Counted from the stretch's first letter, positions 1-11,576 are shown. The stretch: DNA of 64,000 nucleotides from Colletotrichum lupini (GCF_023278565.1 NC_064681.1:3286001-3350000); one strand, 5' to 3'. Notes: generated from the letters alone by a model not told the origin. A program made the numbers and translations.

Positions 1-1463
1 CGCTCCCATCTCGACTTTGAGATGGATGGCGATATTGTAGGGATAGGTGTAGGTAGATCCTTCCATTCTCAAAGACATCGAGTGATTCCGAGCTTCTGCA
101 CTCTAGGTCTTACATAGCCATAACGGCACTATGATCGGCACTTAATGCGATCCTCCTCTTCTATTTTGTCCCGTCATGGATCAAAATGATATCCAGAAAA
201 CGGAGAGCTGGAGCTCCTGTTCTACTACAAGACCGTGGCGCTGACTACCGATCGAACACTTGGCCTTTCAGCCGAGCAGATCGGAGAATACCAGCGTTTG
301 GGGGCAACAACAGCGTAGAGGGAATGAGCTTGGATTCCCGCCTCACTTTTTTAAATTCCAAGAGAACTTATCTCGTGTAACTAGTTCTCCTGGCTTTAAT
401 GTGGTACTTGATCTTCCTGCTATACCGCATTCGGAGGAAGACATTAGATATCACAGGGCGTCCGAGTGATCGGCAAAGCTGGAGCTTGGGACAAATTGTT
501 GCGTTAGCAACGTGGATCCCAGTGGTCGCGGAACTCGTGTACATGTGTACGTGTAAGTCTATGCTGATGATTCCGTCCCATGACCCGCCTCTGACGTGAT
601 ACTAATGTCTTTAAAGTTGGAATGAAGTCTGGTCGGGAGGGACGACTACCGGCCGGCTACGAAGCCGTTCCAGTGACCACTGGACTTAATGACAGCGCTG
701 AGCCTGTCCCACTCAGGACTTCTAGGAGTTATGGTGGAAACCATACCACCAAAATATGACGAGTGCCGCATGAATTCATTTTCCTTCAACACTTACGTAG
801 ACCCAAATTCTTTAGCTCCGTCTCAAGATCTTCAGATAGCACTCTCGAAGTTCATCCTTCGATCTACTATCAACATGCATTTTATGGCATACAAAGATAA
901 GAGTGATACTGGCAACATGAACATTGCAAGTTATGACTCATAGCAGATTATCATCACTCGGTGCCCGTGCTGTTTCAGTATTGTCCAAATAATTCAGCAC
1001 TTCTGGATGAATAGCGCAGTAAATCATGCCCAGTTAATGGTAGGATGCCCACTATCTCCCTGAAACAACTACATAGTGCATCGCAATGTGGATTAGGATA
1101 ACCAAATTGGCCATCACAGAAGCTCTGACTCTCGCTCTTATTCACAATTGAGATCGGGATTGACTGTCTGGTAAGGTAGTCATTGCGTAGCTTACTGAAT
1201 CCGATGATGAGATGATACCGATATGCAACTAAGCGGGGCTCAGATGCTCACGGGCGGAATTGTGCAGCTTTATGCTCGCCCAAGCTCCGCTAAGCGATAA
1301 GCTCCAAGCGATGTGCTTGGCCCTCGCGAACCTGCCGCCGTGCCGCTGTGAGAATCAGACGCCTCGGCAGGCCCCTTTCATCACGAGCAGAAGGCGCAAA
1401 TCAAAGGCCGTGACATTTACAGCAATGGACAGTCTTTCGAGAAACAACACAACACATTGAAAG
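1..1463. other. Intergenic, no gene recognised
   Basis: Only short open frames without family signature or splice structure are seen. The base composition is ordinary, without the AT-rich decay seen around 35-41 kb. The last few hundred bases should hold the promoter and 5' UTR of the gene at 1464. Confidence 0.6.
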
Positions 1464-3053
1464 ATGCTAAGCGGTACCTGTACGCGGCTGGCCATTGTGG
1501 CCGCCGTCTTTCTCGTCGCGGCAATCTTCCTAGTTCCGCAGCTCCCCCACGTAGGCTACAACGTGCCCACTCAGCTCGGCCACAACGCCCAAACGACAGG
1601 CGGCAAAGATGTCTCGAAAGGTGCCGATAAACCGAACGGCCCCGTCGGAGATCATGCCAACGAGGTGATCACGTCTCTGGCTTCAATTGCTATATCGCAG
1701 AGCGTGTCAAACGCGGCTCCGAAGCCAACACCTGCTCCCGCCACAGGCGCGAAACCCGATACGAAGAAGACGGTCTCAAAGCTCGAAGCTGGCCAGTCGC
1801 TGTCGCCGTTCCGTCTCGCCTCGCCAAACGGTCGCTACGAACTCAATCTCCTCGATAGCGGTTCCCTTTCGCTCCTCGACACCAAAACAGAGATCGAGTT
1901 GTTCACGTCCGATACCGAGTACCACTGGCCCGTATCATGGCAGGTCGAGCTCACCCAGGAGGGCGTGCTGATGCTCTCGTGGGCAAACGAGACTGCTGCC
2001 CCGTACGGCGCAACGCCATGGATCTCAAATCTCCTCCCCGAGTGCGCTTCTGTTGAGAGTGGCGACGAGAAATTGGTTCTGGAGCTTTTGGACTCTGGAA
2101 AGCTGCATATTCGCGCTGGGAGCAAAACCACCTGCCTCCTCCACCGCGCCTCAGATGATATGGGACGTCTCGCGATCGTGTACACCGGCTTTTTGCGCAC
2201 CTATTTGAAGACTTGCAAGGAGCAGAATAATAAGCTCGTCAAGACGTGGACTGGGAGCGGCGGTGTCGACGTACACGTGTTTACGTACCTGGAAGATGTC
2301 AACCACGATTCCGGTGACCCGGTGGACAAGGACAGCATAACCAAGCACCTGAAGTCGTGCTTTGGAGACGCGCTCAAGACTGTGGAGATTCTGAAATTGG
2401 ACAGTGTGAAGGAGAACGCCGTGGATCCTCCCGAGGTGCTGGTGAAGGAGTGCGGCAACGATAAACTCAACCACCAGCTCAGTCAGTGGAAGGCACTATA
2501 CCTCGCCAGCCTGCAGGTGCAGAGCTACATGATCAAGGAGGGCATATCCTACGATTACATCTACAAGGGCCGTCTCGATCTGCTGTACTGGGGCGACTCG
2601 CCTGCCCTCTCGTCGCTCAAGGTACCCGAAAACGGCATCCTGGCACCCCGCGTTACTCTGGACTGGACGTGGTACGCCATGCTCCACGACGGCGAGCTGC
2701 GCGCGGGCGTTACAGACATCACCGCCTTTGGGCGCCCCAATGCCATGTTTACCTACCTCGCGCTCTACCGCGAGTTTATCCACATGCGGACTCTGGAGAA
2801 GGAGACGGCGAAGTGGAAGGGATTCAATACCAAGACCAGGGAGAAGAAGCCAGAGGGCCAGGAGGGATGTACGCCTGAAGGTATACTGGCGTACTGGCTG
2901 CGGATCAATGGCATCGCTGTGAAGACCGATTGGCAGTTCAAGATGGGTTTGTTGCGCGGAGATGGGAAGGTCATCTTCACTTGCCCTGAGGGCAGAGGTT
3001 GGCTGTGCCCTGGTTTCATTCCGCAGGTTCACGACGATGGAACCCTGTTTTGA
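1464..3053 (+). CDS. Type II membrane protein, lectin-like plus glycosyltransferase-like regions
   Basis: Single-exon gene of 529 aa. Residues about 8-27 form one hydrophobic segment near the N-terminus (signal anchor), so the bulk is probably in the Golgi/ER lumen or outside the cell. A Ser/Thr/Pro/Lys-rich stem to about residue 105 follows. Residues about 110-230 read like a bulb-type (B-type) lectin fold: ASPNGRYELNLLDSGSL and a second LELLDSGKLHI repeat. From about residue 232 a separate domain starts with RLAIVYTGFLRTYLKTC and contains YDYIYKGRLDLLYW, the style of a fungal glycosyltransferase-like family (I believe a DUF7796-type domain, from memory). No catalytic residue can be named. 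The start is the first Met and directly precedes the anchor. Function is inferred; carbohydrate binding or modification in the secretory route is the best guess. Confidence 0.75.
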   Translation: MLSGTCTRLAIVAAVFLVAAIFLVPQLPHVGYNVPTQLGHNAQTTGGKDVSKGADKPNGPVGDHANEVITSLASIAISQSVSNAAPKPTPAPATGAKPDTKKTVSKLEAGQSLSPFRLASPNGRYELNLLDSGSLSLLDTKTEIELFTSDTEYHWPVSWQVELTQEGVLMLSWANETAAPYGATPWISNLLPECASVESGDEKLVLELLDSGKLHIRAGSKTTCLLHRASDDMGRLAIVYTGFLRTYLKTCKEQNNKLVKTWTGSGGVDVHVFTYLEDVNHDSGDPVDKDSITKHLKSCFGDALKTVEILKLDSVKENAVDPPEVLVKECGNDKLNHQLSQWKALYLASLQVQSYMIKEGISYDYIYKGRLDLLYWGDSPALSSLKVPENGILAPRVTLDWTWYAMLHDGELRAGVTDITAFGRPNAMFTYLALYREFIHMRTLEKETAKWKGFNTKTREKKPEGQEGCTPEGILAYWLRINGIAVKTDWQFKMGLLRGDGKVIFTCPEGRGWLCPGFIPQVHDDGTLF

Positions 3054-3194
3054 GTAGTCGTTGTATGATACGAATAATGACACTGTTATATGTGAGATCA
3101 CGGGTATAAGGCTTTCGCTTCCCTAATCACTTTTTATGCTTATTGGAAGTGCTCCGGAAATAGGCGGCGGCTATGTCGGGCGTCTTTAGGCTTG

Positions 3195-5012
3195 TTATTC
3201 GCTACCCAGGATATCAAAGGGATTTGAAGACACTTTCTTCTCGGGCCTCATGCGAGGTTCTGCGTCTGCCATCTTCTTCCGCTTCTTTTTCTGATTTTTG
3301 GCTTCTTTTGATGGCAAAAGCAAATCGTCCGAAATACCCAGCGCCGTGGCGACCTTGCCAAGCGCACCACTGGTTTTCATACCCGCGAGAAGGCGCATTG
3401 TCCCATCGACTGATGGATACTCAGTGAGAGGTGGCAATGTGGACAACAACTCGCGCAGTTGCTTGGAGCCTTGGATCGGGTCCTTGGCTCCGACCTCGTA
3501 CATGAGATCCAGGACCTGAGCCAAGATGCGGAGAGAGTAGAGCGTCGCGTGGATCTGCGCCGATAGGTGCACGACATCCCACGGGACAAGGTTCGAGTCT
3601 GCCGACACCGATTGGCCTAGCTTGATGGAGTTCAGACACGCATCCAGCTTATCTTCTTCCTGCGCGTGAGCGAGAAGGAGCTGCAAGCTGACTGCCTGCC
3701 AGGACGAGCCCTTTTGGGTAAGGCTACTTTTTGCCTTGGTCAAGGTCTTGAGGAGAGCATCCATCGAGTCCTTGATCCAGGGCCGGGGCAGCATCGCCAT
3801 GTACTTGCCCTGGTTCACGCCAGACGACATTCTTCGGTACTCCCTCACGTGGGAGACGCCCCCGGGTCGCAGCAGACACGTGAGGCTGTATGCCAGCTGT
3901 CTCACGGAAGCGCTGGTATCCCATGCGCTAGCACGGGCTGGACAGTCTAGGAGAGGCGGGAGACACATCATGCAGCCCGCGGCGCCGGAGTCGGCCGCGA
4001 GCGGCTTCGCTACCCCGGAGTAGCCCACGCACTGCAGGACGACCTCGGATAGCCTCGCGTCGAGGTAGGGTTTGTCGAGGCTGCCCAGGATCGGGACAGC
4101 GCTCCAGTCTGTAGTCTCCAGTGTCTCGTACGGTGCGCAGAAGGCGCGGAACTCTTCCGGATCTGCGACCTCGCCTTTGCAGTTTTCGAGGACTTGTGCG
4201 AATTTGGGCCGGGTGGATTTGGAGAGCTCGTAGGCGAACCTGCGCATGCCGTGGTCCTCTGGTAGCTGTAGACGTTTGGCGATCTCTGATGGGGAGAATT
4301 TTGGGCCTAGGAGAGCGGGTTTGTCGTCGTCGGTGGTGCCGATGTGGAGGTCTCTGAAGAAGGCGACAGATCCTGTCTTTAGATCATGGACGGTCAGATC
4401 GGAGTCCGAGGTCAGGATGGTTCCGCCGTTGCGCAGCACGTCTTCTGCGCAGTAGGCGTCTGCTTCGCCGGGGACCAGGCGGACCAGAGAGGCATACTTT
4501 TCGATCGATTCCAGCTTGTCGACGATGGCTGCGACGAGAAATGCTGGTGGTGGGATCAGGGGCTGGTCTCGTTTGGGGGCATCGGTTGGGAAGAGAGGTG
4601 GTAATGAGAAACGCGTTGATGCAATCTGCTTGGCTGGGCAACCGTTGGGGAAACCTGAGCGGAAGACCTTGAGGGACGAGGATACCTTGAGTATCCTCTC
4701 GAGGCGGACTTCTGCTTTTGATGCCGGGAGGAAGCCATCAAAGTAGATGGCGGCGCTTTGAACGTTAGCTTAGGTCTTTTCATGTCTTGGAGGAAAGAAT
4801 TACATTGATATATCATGACTGGTGACTTCTTCTAACCATCCTATCGCGGTTCTTCCGAGGATATCGTAGGATGGCAGACCGGAAGTACTTCTCGTACAGA
4901 GATGGTAGATATGGTATGCCAAAGCAGGGCCATCAATGACAACTCTGTCGCCGTCGAGAGGCCCAAATACCCCATAAGGGGAGAGATGGTTTAGGAGATG
5001 AGGAATTCCCAT
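3195..5012 (-). CDS. Asteroid homolog, XPG/FEN-like nuclease-family protein
   Basis: Two exons, 5012-4804 and 4755-3195, joined across a 48-bp GT-AG intron, give 589 aa. The N-terminus MGIPHLLNHLSPYG with VVIDGPALAYHIYHLC is the XPG N-terminal region as found in Asteroid proteins. Around residue 160, GEADAYCAEDVL followed by TILTSDSDLTVHDL matches the XPG internal region, where acidic residues bind metal in active nucleases. The C-terminus ends in a lysine-rich tract (KNQKKKRKKM), possibly a nuclear localisation signal. Asteroid proteins are structure-specific-nuclease relatives of largely unknown role; whether this one is catalytic cannot be read from sequence. It is transcribed divergently from the PRPP synthetase gene. 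Confidence 0.88.
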
Positions 5013-5657
5013 TGTATGATGATTCTGCCTTACAGACTTACATTAGAACTAAAACATGTACGAAGATTGGCTCACTCCGGGTCACGAGATTAACAGCCAA
5101 TCTATTGCAAAATCTCTTCCACTGACCTAATCTTTTGGATTACTTCTAGTGTGCTGCTTCCCCAACTGATACCGCGTGTTAGAACCCGTTCGAATTCTTT
5201 GACTACGGCGGTCCAATCTCCATCAAACGATCCCGTTACAAGTAATCCATTGAATGTTGGGACATGGATTTGAGTTATCTCAAGACATCTGCCTGAATAC
5301 TTGCCTTGATAGGTAATGGAAAGAACGACCTGAGCTCCTGCAGAAACTCATCGCGGGGTCACGGTGCGTGACACACGGTACGTACAGGCCCCATCAACCA
5401 TAGGAAGCGGCGGCCCTGCTTTAGGGATTGGAAAGGGTATCTCCGGCCCGGATAAATACAGTGTGATGGTAGCACCTTCTCGCCCATTACACGTGCCTGC
5501 ACTGTCCGTTCGACCCCACTGCAACGCCTGGCTCCGTGCCCACCCGCTTTTCGGCTGAACAGCCCCCTTGTCCCCAACTCAATTTTTCCTTCGCAGTAAT
5601 AAAAGCTCCCCACCTCGCGAATCAAATCTCTTCGCCTTTCGCATTCTTCTTTTCAAC
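5013..5657. promoter_or_regulatory. Divergent intergenic region, Asteroid homolog / PRS1
   Basis: 645 bp between two divergently transcribed start codons, so it must hold both promoters. A TATA-like ataaaag lies at about 5598, some 60 bp before the PRS1 start codon. No other motif was identified with confidence. Confidence 0.5.
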
Positions 5658-7387
5658 ATGCGCGGCACTCTCATCTTCGCGGGCTCCTCCTGCCCAGTCC
5701 TCACTAATCAGATATGTGAGAACCTGGGCATGGCTCCTGCCCAGGCGGAGCTTACCCAATTTTCCAATGTAAGCTGAAAGTGCGCATCGCTGGGCCGTCG
5801 ACCACCAAGGGCGGGGGAAACGCCGCGTTCCTGCTCACGAACTTTTCATGATGTAAATCATGGGGGGAACAGCAGCCGCGGCCGCTCCCACTGCCTTGAT
5901 TGGACCAATTCCAACTTTGTTTGGACTCCCTGTTGAGGCTGACCCGTCACACAAAAGGGCGAGACGAGCGTGCGAATCTTGACCAGCGTCCGCGAAAAGG
6001 ATGTCTTTGTCGTCCAGTCCGGCAGCGCCAAGGTCAACGACACCATCATGGAGTTGTTGATTATGATCTCGGCCTGCAATGGCGGATCAGCAAACAAGAT
6101 CACTGGTAAGATTGGCTCCACTCCCTCTGACTACCGTCTTATAGTGCTAACTCAACCGCTTCCCCAGCTGTGCTTCCGTACTTCCCCTACAGTCGCCAGT
6201 CGAAGAAGAAGTCCCATCGGGGTGCCATCACAGCAAGAATGCTTGCCAACCTCCTCGGCGTGGCCGGCGTTAAGCACGTCATTACCGTCGACCTGCACGC
6301 TTCCCAGATGCAGGGTTTCTTTAAGTGCCCGGTGGACAACCTTCACGCCGAACCCCTCATTGCGAGATGGATTCGTCACAACGTGCCCAACTGGAAGGAG
6401 GCCGTTGTCGTGTCCAAGAACGCGGGCGGAACCAAGCGTGTGACATCGCTTGCAGACGCATTGAAGCTCAACTTTGGCATGGTCACAACAGAGAAGAACC
6501 GGAAGGGAACCAACATGACTTCGAGTATGATCATGCATCACCTGGACAATCTCGATCGGGAACCCGTGTTGGAGACAACGCGTGAGCCACCCAGACCTTC
6601 CACACCTCCCGCTGCACCTGGCCGAGCTGCCCGGATCAGAACCGACGCACACGGTTCCCCTCAGTTCACCAGCGCTCCGAGGTCCCACCCTAGATCGATG
6701 GACGACCGGCCCACAACACCCACGCAGTCCAAGCCTGGCGATGGGTCGGTCGACGACGATGATGAGGAGGAGGGCGACGCGCAGTACGATGATCGTCGCG
6801 CCCATGAAGTTACGCACGGCCGATTGGTTCAGGGTCACATAGTGGACGACGACTATCCATCGCCAGCTGCATCGACCGTCAGCGGCAGCGTTCAGGGCGA
6901 CGATCCCATGACCATGTCGCACGCATCATCATTCTTTGCTCCCGAGCCCCATGCCCTAGGAGGTTCTGGAGACGCGGCCCCGGAGTCGGACGAAGAGGAC
7001 GAGGTCCTGAAGGATCCCAAGGTCGAGCACATGATCACGCTGGTCGGCGATGTCAAGAACAGAACCGTCTTCATCGTTGATGACATGATCGACAAGCCCA
7101 ACTCGTGGATCGCCGCTGCCGAGACAGTCGTCAAGAAGGGCCGCGCCAAGAAGGTCTACTGCATGGCCACCCATGGCGTGTTCGGCGGCGACAGTCTCGA
7201 CCAGCTTCAGGCGTGCGAGTGCATCGATACCATTCTCGTGACCAACAGCTTCCCCATCCCCGAGGATCAGGCCAAGCGGTGCCCCAAGCTCGTGGTACTG
7301 GACCTCTCCTTCCTCCTTGCTGAGGCGATTCGCCGTAACCACTACGGCGAATCAATCTCCCCTCTGTACCAACACATTCTGGACTGA
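5658..7387 (+). CDS. PRS1: Ribose-phosphate pyrophosphokinase subunit, PRS1 type
   Basis: Three exons, 5658-5768, 5958-6105 and 6168-7387, encode 492 aa. PRPP synthetase makes 5-phosphoribosyl-1-diphosphate from ribose 5-phosphate and ATP for purine, pyrimidine, His and Trp synthesis. FSNGETSVRI, GSAKVNDTIMELL, SHRGAITARMLANLL and DLHASQMQGFF are the conserved N-terminal half. Residues about 197-370 are a low-complexity, Pro/Ser and acid-rich insertion absent from ordinary PRPP synthetases but known in yeast Prs1 and Prs5. The PRPP-binding loop, normally VDDxxxTGGT, reads VDDMIDKPNSW at about 390-400, as in yeast Prs1 and animal PRPP-synthetase-associated proteins. It may therefore be a regulatory partner in a hetero-oligomer rather than a full enzyme. 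Exon joins restore the family sequence exactly. Confidence 0.9.
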
Positions 7388-8264
7388 AAAGATTTTCCGG
7401 CGAGAGAGCGTGCAAGGATTGTCTCGGTTACAGTTCGCCTGACACGGCTTCTTTTTCTGCTTTTTCCTATCTTGGACTGGCTCAAGGATTCTCTTTTTTT
7501 ATTGAGTTCCAGTATGTGTGCGGCATACTCGGGGGAGACAGGCATTTCAGCGCGGCGTTCTGGGCTACAACGGCAAAGAGTGGAATGGCCAAGAGATGGT
7601 TGCAACCAAAAAAAATACGCGTTCCCAAGGAGACTTTGGTAGGTCTTGCTCAACATCAACACAAAGCATGGTCAGTATTAGACATGAATGATGAAACTTT
7701 GATACCTTTTTTTCAACCGGGCCGCCATCCAGTATGGCGTGTGCGCGCGTTCCTCAACTGATACACCTTTTTTCACCTTTACCTGATGGAAGCCTGGGCT
7801 GCATCCATCGCATCACCCTTTCTTACCTTTCACACCAACGATGCTGTTTTCTGAACAGCCGGGGCCCAGTTCATCCCAGAACAGGCCTTGAACGGAGCGT
7901 TGGCAGATTAATTTTCGACTCAAAGAAGATCCCTCTTCCGGTCGTCTTCATGACGGCCACAGCCTCCGGGACTGGTGGGAGAGGGATAAGAGAAACCTTC
8001 GAACATCTCTTCAAGTGATGTACGTGTGGATGTCTTGATCACAGTCGGCGTGTGCGCCGACTTTGTTCTTTTAGCTTCCTGTTTTTGATAATAATACAAA
8101 TCAACTTTCAAACATTTTTTTTGCCTTTTTACGTCGTGACATCGTCCCTGCAGTACACACGTACCGCATACCCCTAGTCCTCCGTGACGCCCCTGCCTGG
8201 GATTTCATAAACACAACGTCAAATTCGTCCACATCTCTCAAGTAAACACAGCAATGTCCCCTTT
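7388..8264. other. Convergent intergenic region after PRS1
   Basis: 877 bp between convergent genes, carrying both 3' UTRs. Several T-rich tracts (around 7494, 7704 and 8107) are compatible with 3' processing signals. No gene was recognised. Confidence 0.5.
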
Positions 8265-11200
8265 CTACTCGAACAGTTCCCACCCGTGAATCTCGTCCAA
8301 CAGTTGCAAATATGTGCTCTTCTCGCCTTCCTCCTTGACGGCCGCCACATCCTGAAGCAGCTCCTCGCCGAAATTCCCCGCGCCCGCGGCCTTGATGATG
8401 CGCCACGCGCGGCGGAATTCGTCGCGGATGGCAACGATGCCGTTGTGCGTGACTGTGCGGGCGACGTTGTGGTCTAGCTCGAAGGGGTCTTCGATGGCGA
8501 AGAGGTAGCGGTGCCGGACTTCCTTGACTTCGCCGTTCTTCTGCGCCGCCGCCGATGCTGCTGCGCTGCTATCGGTGGAGGTAGTGATGGTGCCGCTGGT
8601 GGTTGTCATCGTCGTCGGGGTGGGCGGGTCGATGGGCGATTTCAAGGTCATGTGTTGTTGTCCCTGCAGTCCGGGGGGAGGACCGTCGGTGCTCGGGGAG
8701 TTGACGGCGGCGGTGTTGTTGGCGTTGGGGCGGTACTCGATGACCGTCTTGGCGCCCGTCCAGCCCTTTTCTGTCTTGGAGAGCAGGCCGCCCGGCGAGC
8801 GGATGCTGAGGACGTCGCGGCCCCAGTCGTAGCCTCGGCCCGGGTAGGTGCTCATGGAGCCGTTTTGGGCGTAGTACTCGAAGAAGCCCCGGAGGAGCTG
8901 GCCGACGGAGTCACGGTTGCCGTTGAGCTGGCTCATCTGCGCGAGGCGGAGGATCTCAGTCTCGTCGCGCCAGAAGCCGACGAAGCGGCCGCGGCAGATG
9001 ATGCTCTCGTCGAGCAGCGCCGGGGACTTGGGAGGCAGGCCTTCAGGGGGAGGAGGCGGAGGGCCGAGGGCTTGGAGGTTGGGGCAGACAAAGGGCTGGA
9101 CCACGTTGACGAGGTAGTGCAGCATCATGAGGACGTAGCCGTAGCTGCTGAGGGTGCCGCGGTACGGGGTGTTTACGCTGCGGACCTTGGCCCAGTGTTT
9201 GACGAAGAGGACGAGCGGGCGGACGCGGGGGTCGGTGTGGGAGTAGCAGCGGAGGAGGAGGGTGTTGTGCAGCGCGAGATGGGCGGCGAAGTTGATATCG
9301 CACTGGACGCCGACGCCGTTCTTTGGGAACTCGAGCTTGTCGCGGTAGGGATCGCGGGGCTGGTTGATGGCCATCTTGGCCGGATCCTTGAGGTCGCGCA
9401 TCCGCTTTATGGTCTCCATGTTTTGCTTGGTGACGGGGATGACGAAGTCGTACTGGGGGTCTTGAACGTTGCTCTTCCGCATGGGACCACGGAGTATCGA
9501 GATGTATTCTCTCACGTCGTTCTCGATGCTCGGATCGTACAGGTGTTGGTCGACTGCCTTTTCGAGTTCGAGGGCAAGTTGAAGACTCTTGTGGCGGCGC
9601 GCGACGGTGAGGAGGCTGAGTGGTCCGTTGGTGGTGTCGATGAATTCCTGCACGCTCTTGCGAGTGGTGCTCGGCCAGATGCCGGCCGTGTATCTGTTGA
9701 TGATGAGCTGTTTCGCGGCCGTAGCGTTAGGGTCGCCTCGGGGGCGGAGGTTCGCGAGGATCTTGAGTGTCCTCGCGTGGTATCCGGTAGCTGCTTCAAA
9801 CTGGCTCTGTTCGAGAGTGAGCAGTTGCGCAATGGGGAGCTTTTTGAGCTTCTCCAGGTGCAGCTGCAGATGTTTGCTGTATGTCAGGGGCTCGATTCCA
9901 AAGTGCTGCTGATTCTGGAGATTCTTCCAAGACGCTATCAAATTCCGAGTTGCATCGTCGGTGTCGTCTATGCTTCCGATCTCAGCCTCTCTTTCGCATA
10001 GCATGACAATCTTCTCGCCTTCCATCTGGGCGTACACGCCAGCCAGGGACCGGTAATTGGGAACATTGGTGATCGTCTTGAAAGAAAGAGACAGGTAATT
10101 TGAGAGTCTACTTCTCAGCGGCACGTCGTGAATGCCTTTCAAGAACGCTTCGCAAACCTTGTTGAGCAAGTCGTAGTCCTCCTCTACCAGCTCACGACAG
10201 TTAGAGAGAGTCACATCCCGACCTCCCAATCTTCTCAAAGTTCGCTTCGCTACATTATAGTAAGCAGAGAGAGACTGGTTCTCGGGCTGGTAGATAGCCG
10301 GCACTCTGGGCTCGTTCAGATTGGGGCCTGCAGGAGATAACTCGCCCGTTTTTGGGTTGTTTGGGTCGTCGATCGTTTCGTCCGTCATTTCCTTGGTGTG
10401 AGTATCAGCCGTCTCGTCATCATCTGCAGCATCCGCATGGTCGGTATCCACGATGCCCTTTTCCCACTTTTCACGCTCTTCCAAGAGGTCCTTGAGCAGC
10501 TTCGCGGGCGGGTTCTGGCAAAGCTTGATGATTGGTACTCTCGTGCGGGTCAGCAGACGCGCGCCAAGGCCGATTTCGAGAAAAGCCTTCTCGATAAGTC
10601 TGGGTATCGCAGAGCCCGACTCATCCGGTTGGGGTGTAGAAAGGGGTGAGACCAGACCGAGATCCATGTCTGAGGCTTTCGTTGCGAACCCAGAAGACAG
10701 ACTGCCGAAGCACTTGAGTTGCACAGACGGCGGGGGAAAGTTCTCCAGACCATTTTGTGTCGCCTCATATTCGGCAACCGCGGCCTGGCACACTTGTTCG
10801 ATCTTAACTCGGAAGGCTTCCTTCTCGGCGATCTCTCCTCTTTCAATCTCTGCGCCAGCAACGAGAGTGTTGCAGAGGCTTTCTAGGTAGGATGCCTGGT
10901 TCTCCAACTCCTCGGGCCGGACTGGGTGGTGTTGACCACGGGGGCTGTAAAGCTGGCCATGATTGTTCCGTGGAAAACGCGGTGAACCGTGCTCTTGCTG
11001 ACCACTTGGGTGCTGATCATGCTGGTATCGTTCAGAGTTGACGAGGTTTCGATGTCCGTTCTGTCTGGGGGAGCGAGGCGACATGCCGCCTGCAAGGTGA
11101 TGCGGTCTGTGGTGCAGGTCTGGATTATGATACGTCTTGCCTGGTCGTCCATGAGAGGGGAATCTAGGATTCTCGTGAGGGTAAGAAGGAGAAGGCCAGC

Positions 11201-11576
11201 CTGTGTAGGGTCGTCCAGCCTCGGTGGGCGGAGAGGGGCGAGTGTCAATGGGAATGGACAACTGAGCATTCATCTGTCGTCTCTGCGCCTGGTTGAGTCG
11301 CTTTCTGCCCACCTTGGGCGAGGGTGGTGGCTTGCCATTGACTCCGGCTGAAGCTTCGGGATGGTCTCCATGGGGTTGAAGATGATCGTTCGGTCCATTC
11401 GCCGGGGTTCCGCCACCGGGAAAGTGCGCGGTTGTTCGCGGGGCATCTTGAACCTGAGGCTGGCCGGTGGCTGGAGTACCGTTGGTGAGAATCATGTTTC
11501 GCAACTGATCCTCGAGCCCATTGTTTTGAGAGCCACCAAACTGGCCCATGCCGGAATTTCTGGTGCTATTATTCAT
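8265..11576 (-). CDS. Cid1-like noncanonical poly(A)/poly(U) polymerase
   Basis: Single-exon gene of 1,103 aa. The first about 225 residues are low-complexity (Gly/Pro/His/Asn-rich). The nucleotidyltransferase core follows: CFGSLSSGFATKASDMDLGL at residues 289-308 carries the GS pair (291-292) and the two metal-binding aspartates of the DxD motif (303 and 305). A PAP-associated domain lies near residues 790-850 (PLVLFVKHWAKVRSVN then GTLSSYGYVLMMLHYL). The family (Cid1/Cid13, TUTases) adds A or U residues to RNA 3' ends; which nucleotide and which RNA cannot be told. A long spacer separates DxD from the PAP-associated part, making it much longer than S. pombe Cid1. Neighbours give no functional clue. 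Confidence 0.88.
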   Translation of the reverse strand: MNNSTRNSGMGQFGGSQNNGLEDQLRNMILTNGTPATGQPQVQDAPRTTAHFPGGGTPANGPNDHLQPHGDHPEASAGVNGKPPPSPKVGRKRLNQAQRRQMNAQLSIPIDTRPSPPTEAGRPYTGWPSPSYPHENPRFPSHGRPGKTYHNPDLHHRPHHLAGGMSPRSPRQNGHRNLVNSERYQHDQHPSGQQEHGSPRFPRNNHGQLYSPRGQHHPVRPEELENQASYLESLCNTLVAGAEIERGEIAEKEAFRVKIEQVCQAAVAEYEATQNGLENFPPPSVQLKCFGSLSSGFATKASDMDLGLVSPLSTPQPDESGSAIPRLIEKAFLEIGLGARLLTRTRVPIIKLCQNPPAKLLKDLLEEREKWEKGIVDTDHADAADDDETADTHTKEMTDETIDDPNNPKTGELSPAGPNLNEPRVPAIYQPENQSLSAYYNVAKRTLRRLGGRDVTLSNCRELVEEDYDLLNKVCEAFLKGIHDVPLRSRLSNYLSLSFKTITNVPNYRSLAGVYAQMEGEKIVMLCEREAEIGSIDDTDDATRNLIASWKNLQNQQHFGIEPLTYSKHLQLHLEKLKKLPIAQLLTLEQSQFEAATGYHARTLKILANLRPRGDPNATAAKQLIINRYTAGIWPSTTRKSVQEFIDTTNGPLSLLTVARRHKSLQLALELEKAVDQHLYDPSIENDVREYISILRGPMRKSNVQDPQYDFVIPVTKQNMETIKRMRDLKDPAKMAINQPRDPYRDKLEFPKNGVGVQCDINFAAHLALHNTLLLRCYSHTDPRVRPLVLFVKHWAKVRSVNTPYRGTLSSYGYVLMMLHYLVNVVQPFVCPNLQALGPPPPPPEGLPPKSPALLDESIICRGRFVGFWRDETEILRLAQMSQLNGNRDSVGQLLRGFFEYYAQNGSMSTYPGRGYDWGRDVLSIRSPGGLLSKTEKGWTGAKTVIEYRPNANNTAAVNSPSTDGPPPGLQGQQHMTLKSPIDPPTPTTMTTTSGTITTSTDSSAAASAAAQKNGEVKEVRHRYLFAIEDPFELDHNVARTVTHNGIVAIRDEFRRAWRIIKAAGAGNFGEELLQDVAAVKEEGEKSTYLQLLDEIHGWELFE

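Noticed and set aside
6152..6922. Minus-strand frame of 256 codons over PRS1
   Set aside because: Shadow of PRS1 exon 3 in the opposite strand; no signature or splice context.
8511..10001. Long plus-strand open frame (496 codons) inside the Cid1-like gene
   Set aside because: It is exactly antisense to the conserved nucleotidyltransferase frame, is Val/Ala/Gly/Glu-rich as expected for a shadow of a GC-rich gene, and shows no family motif.
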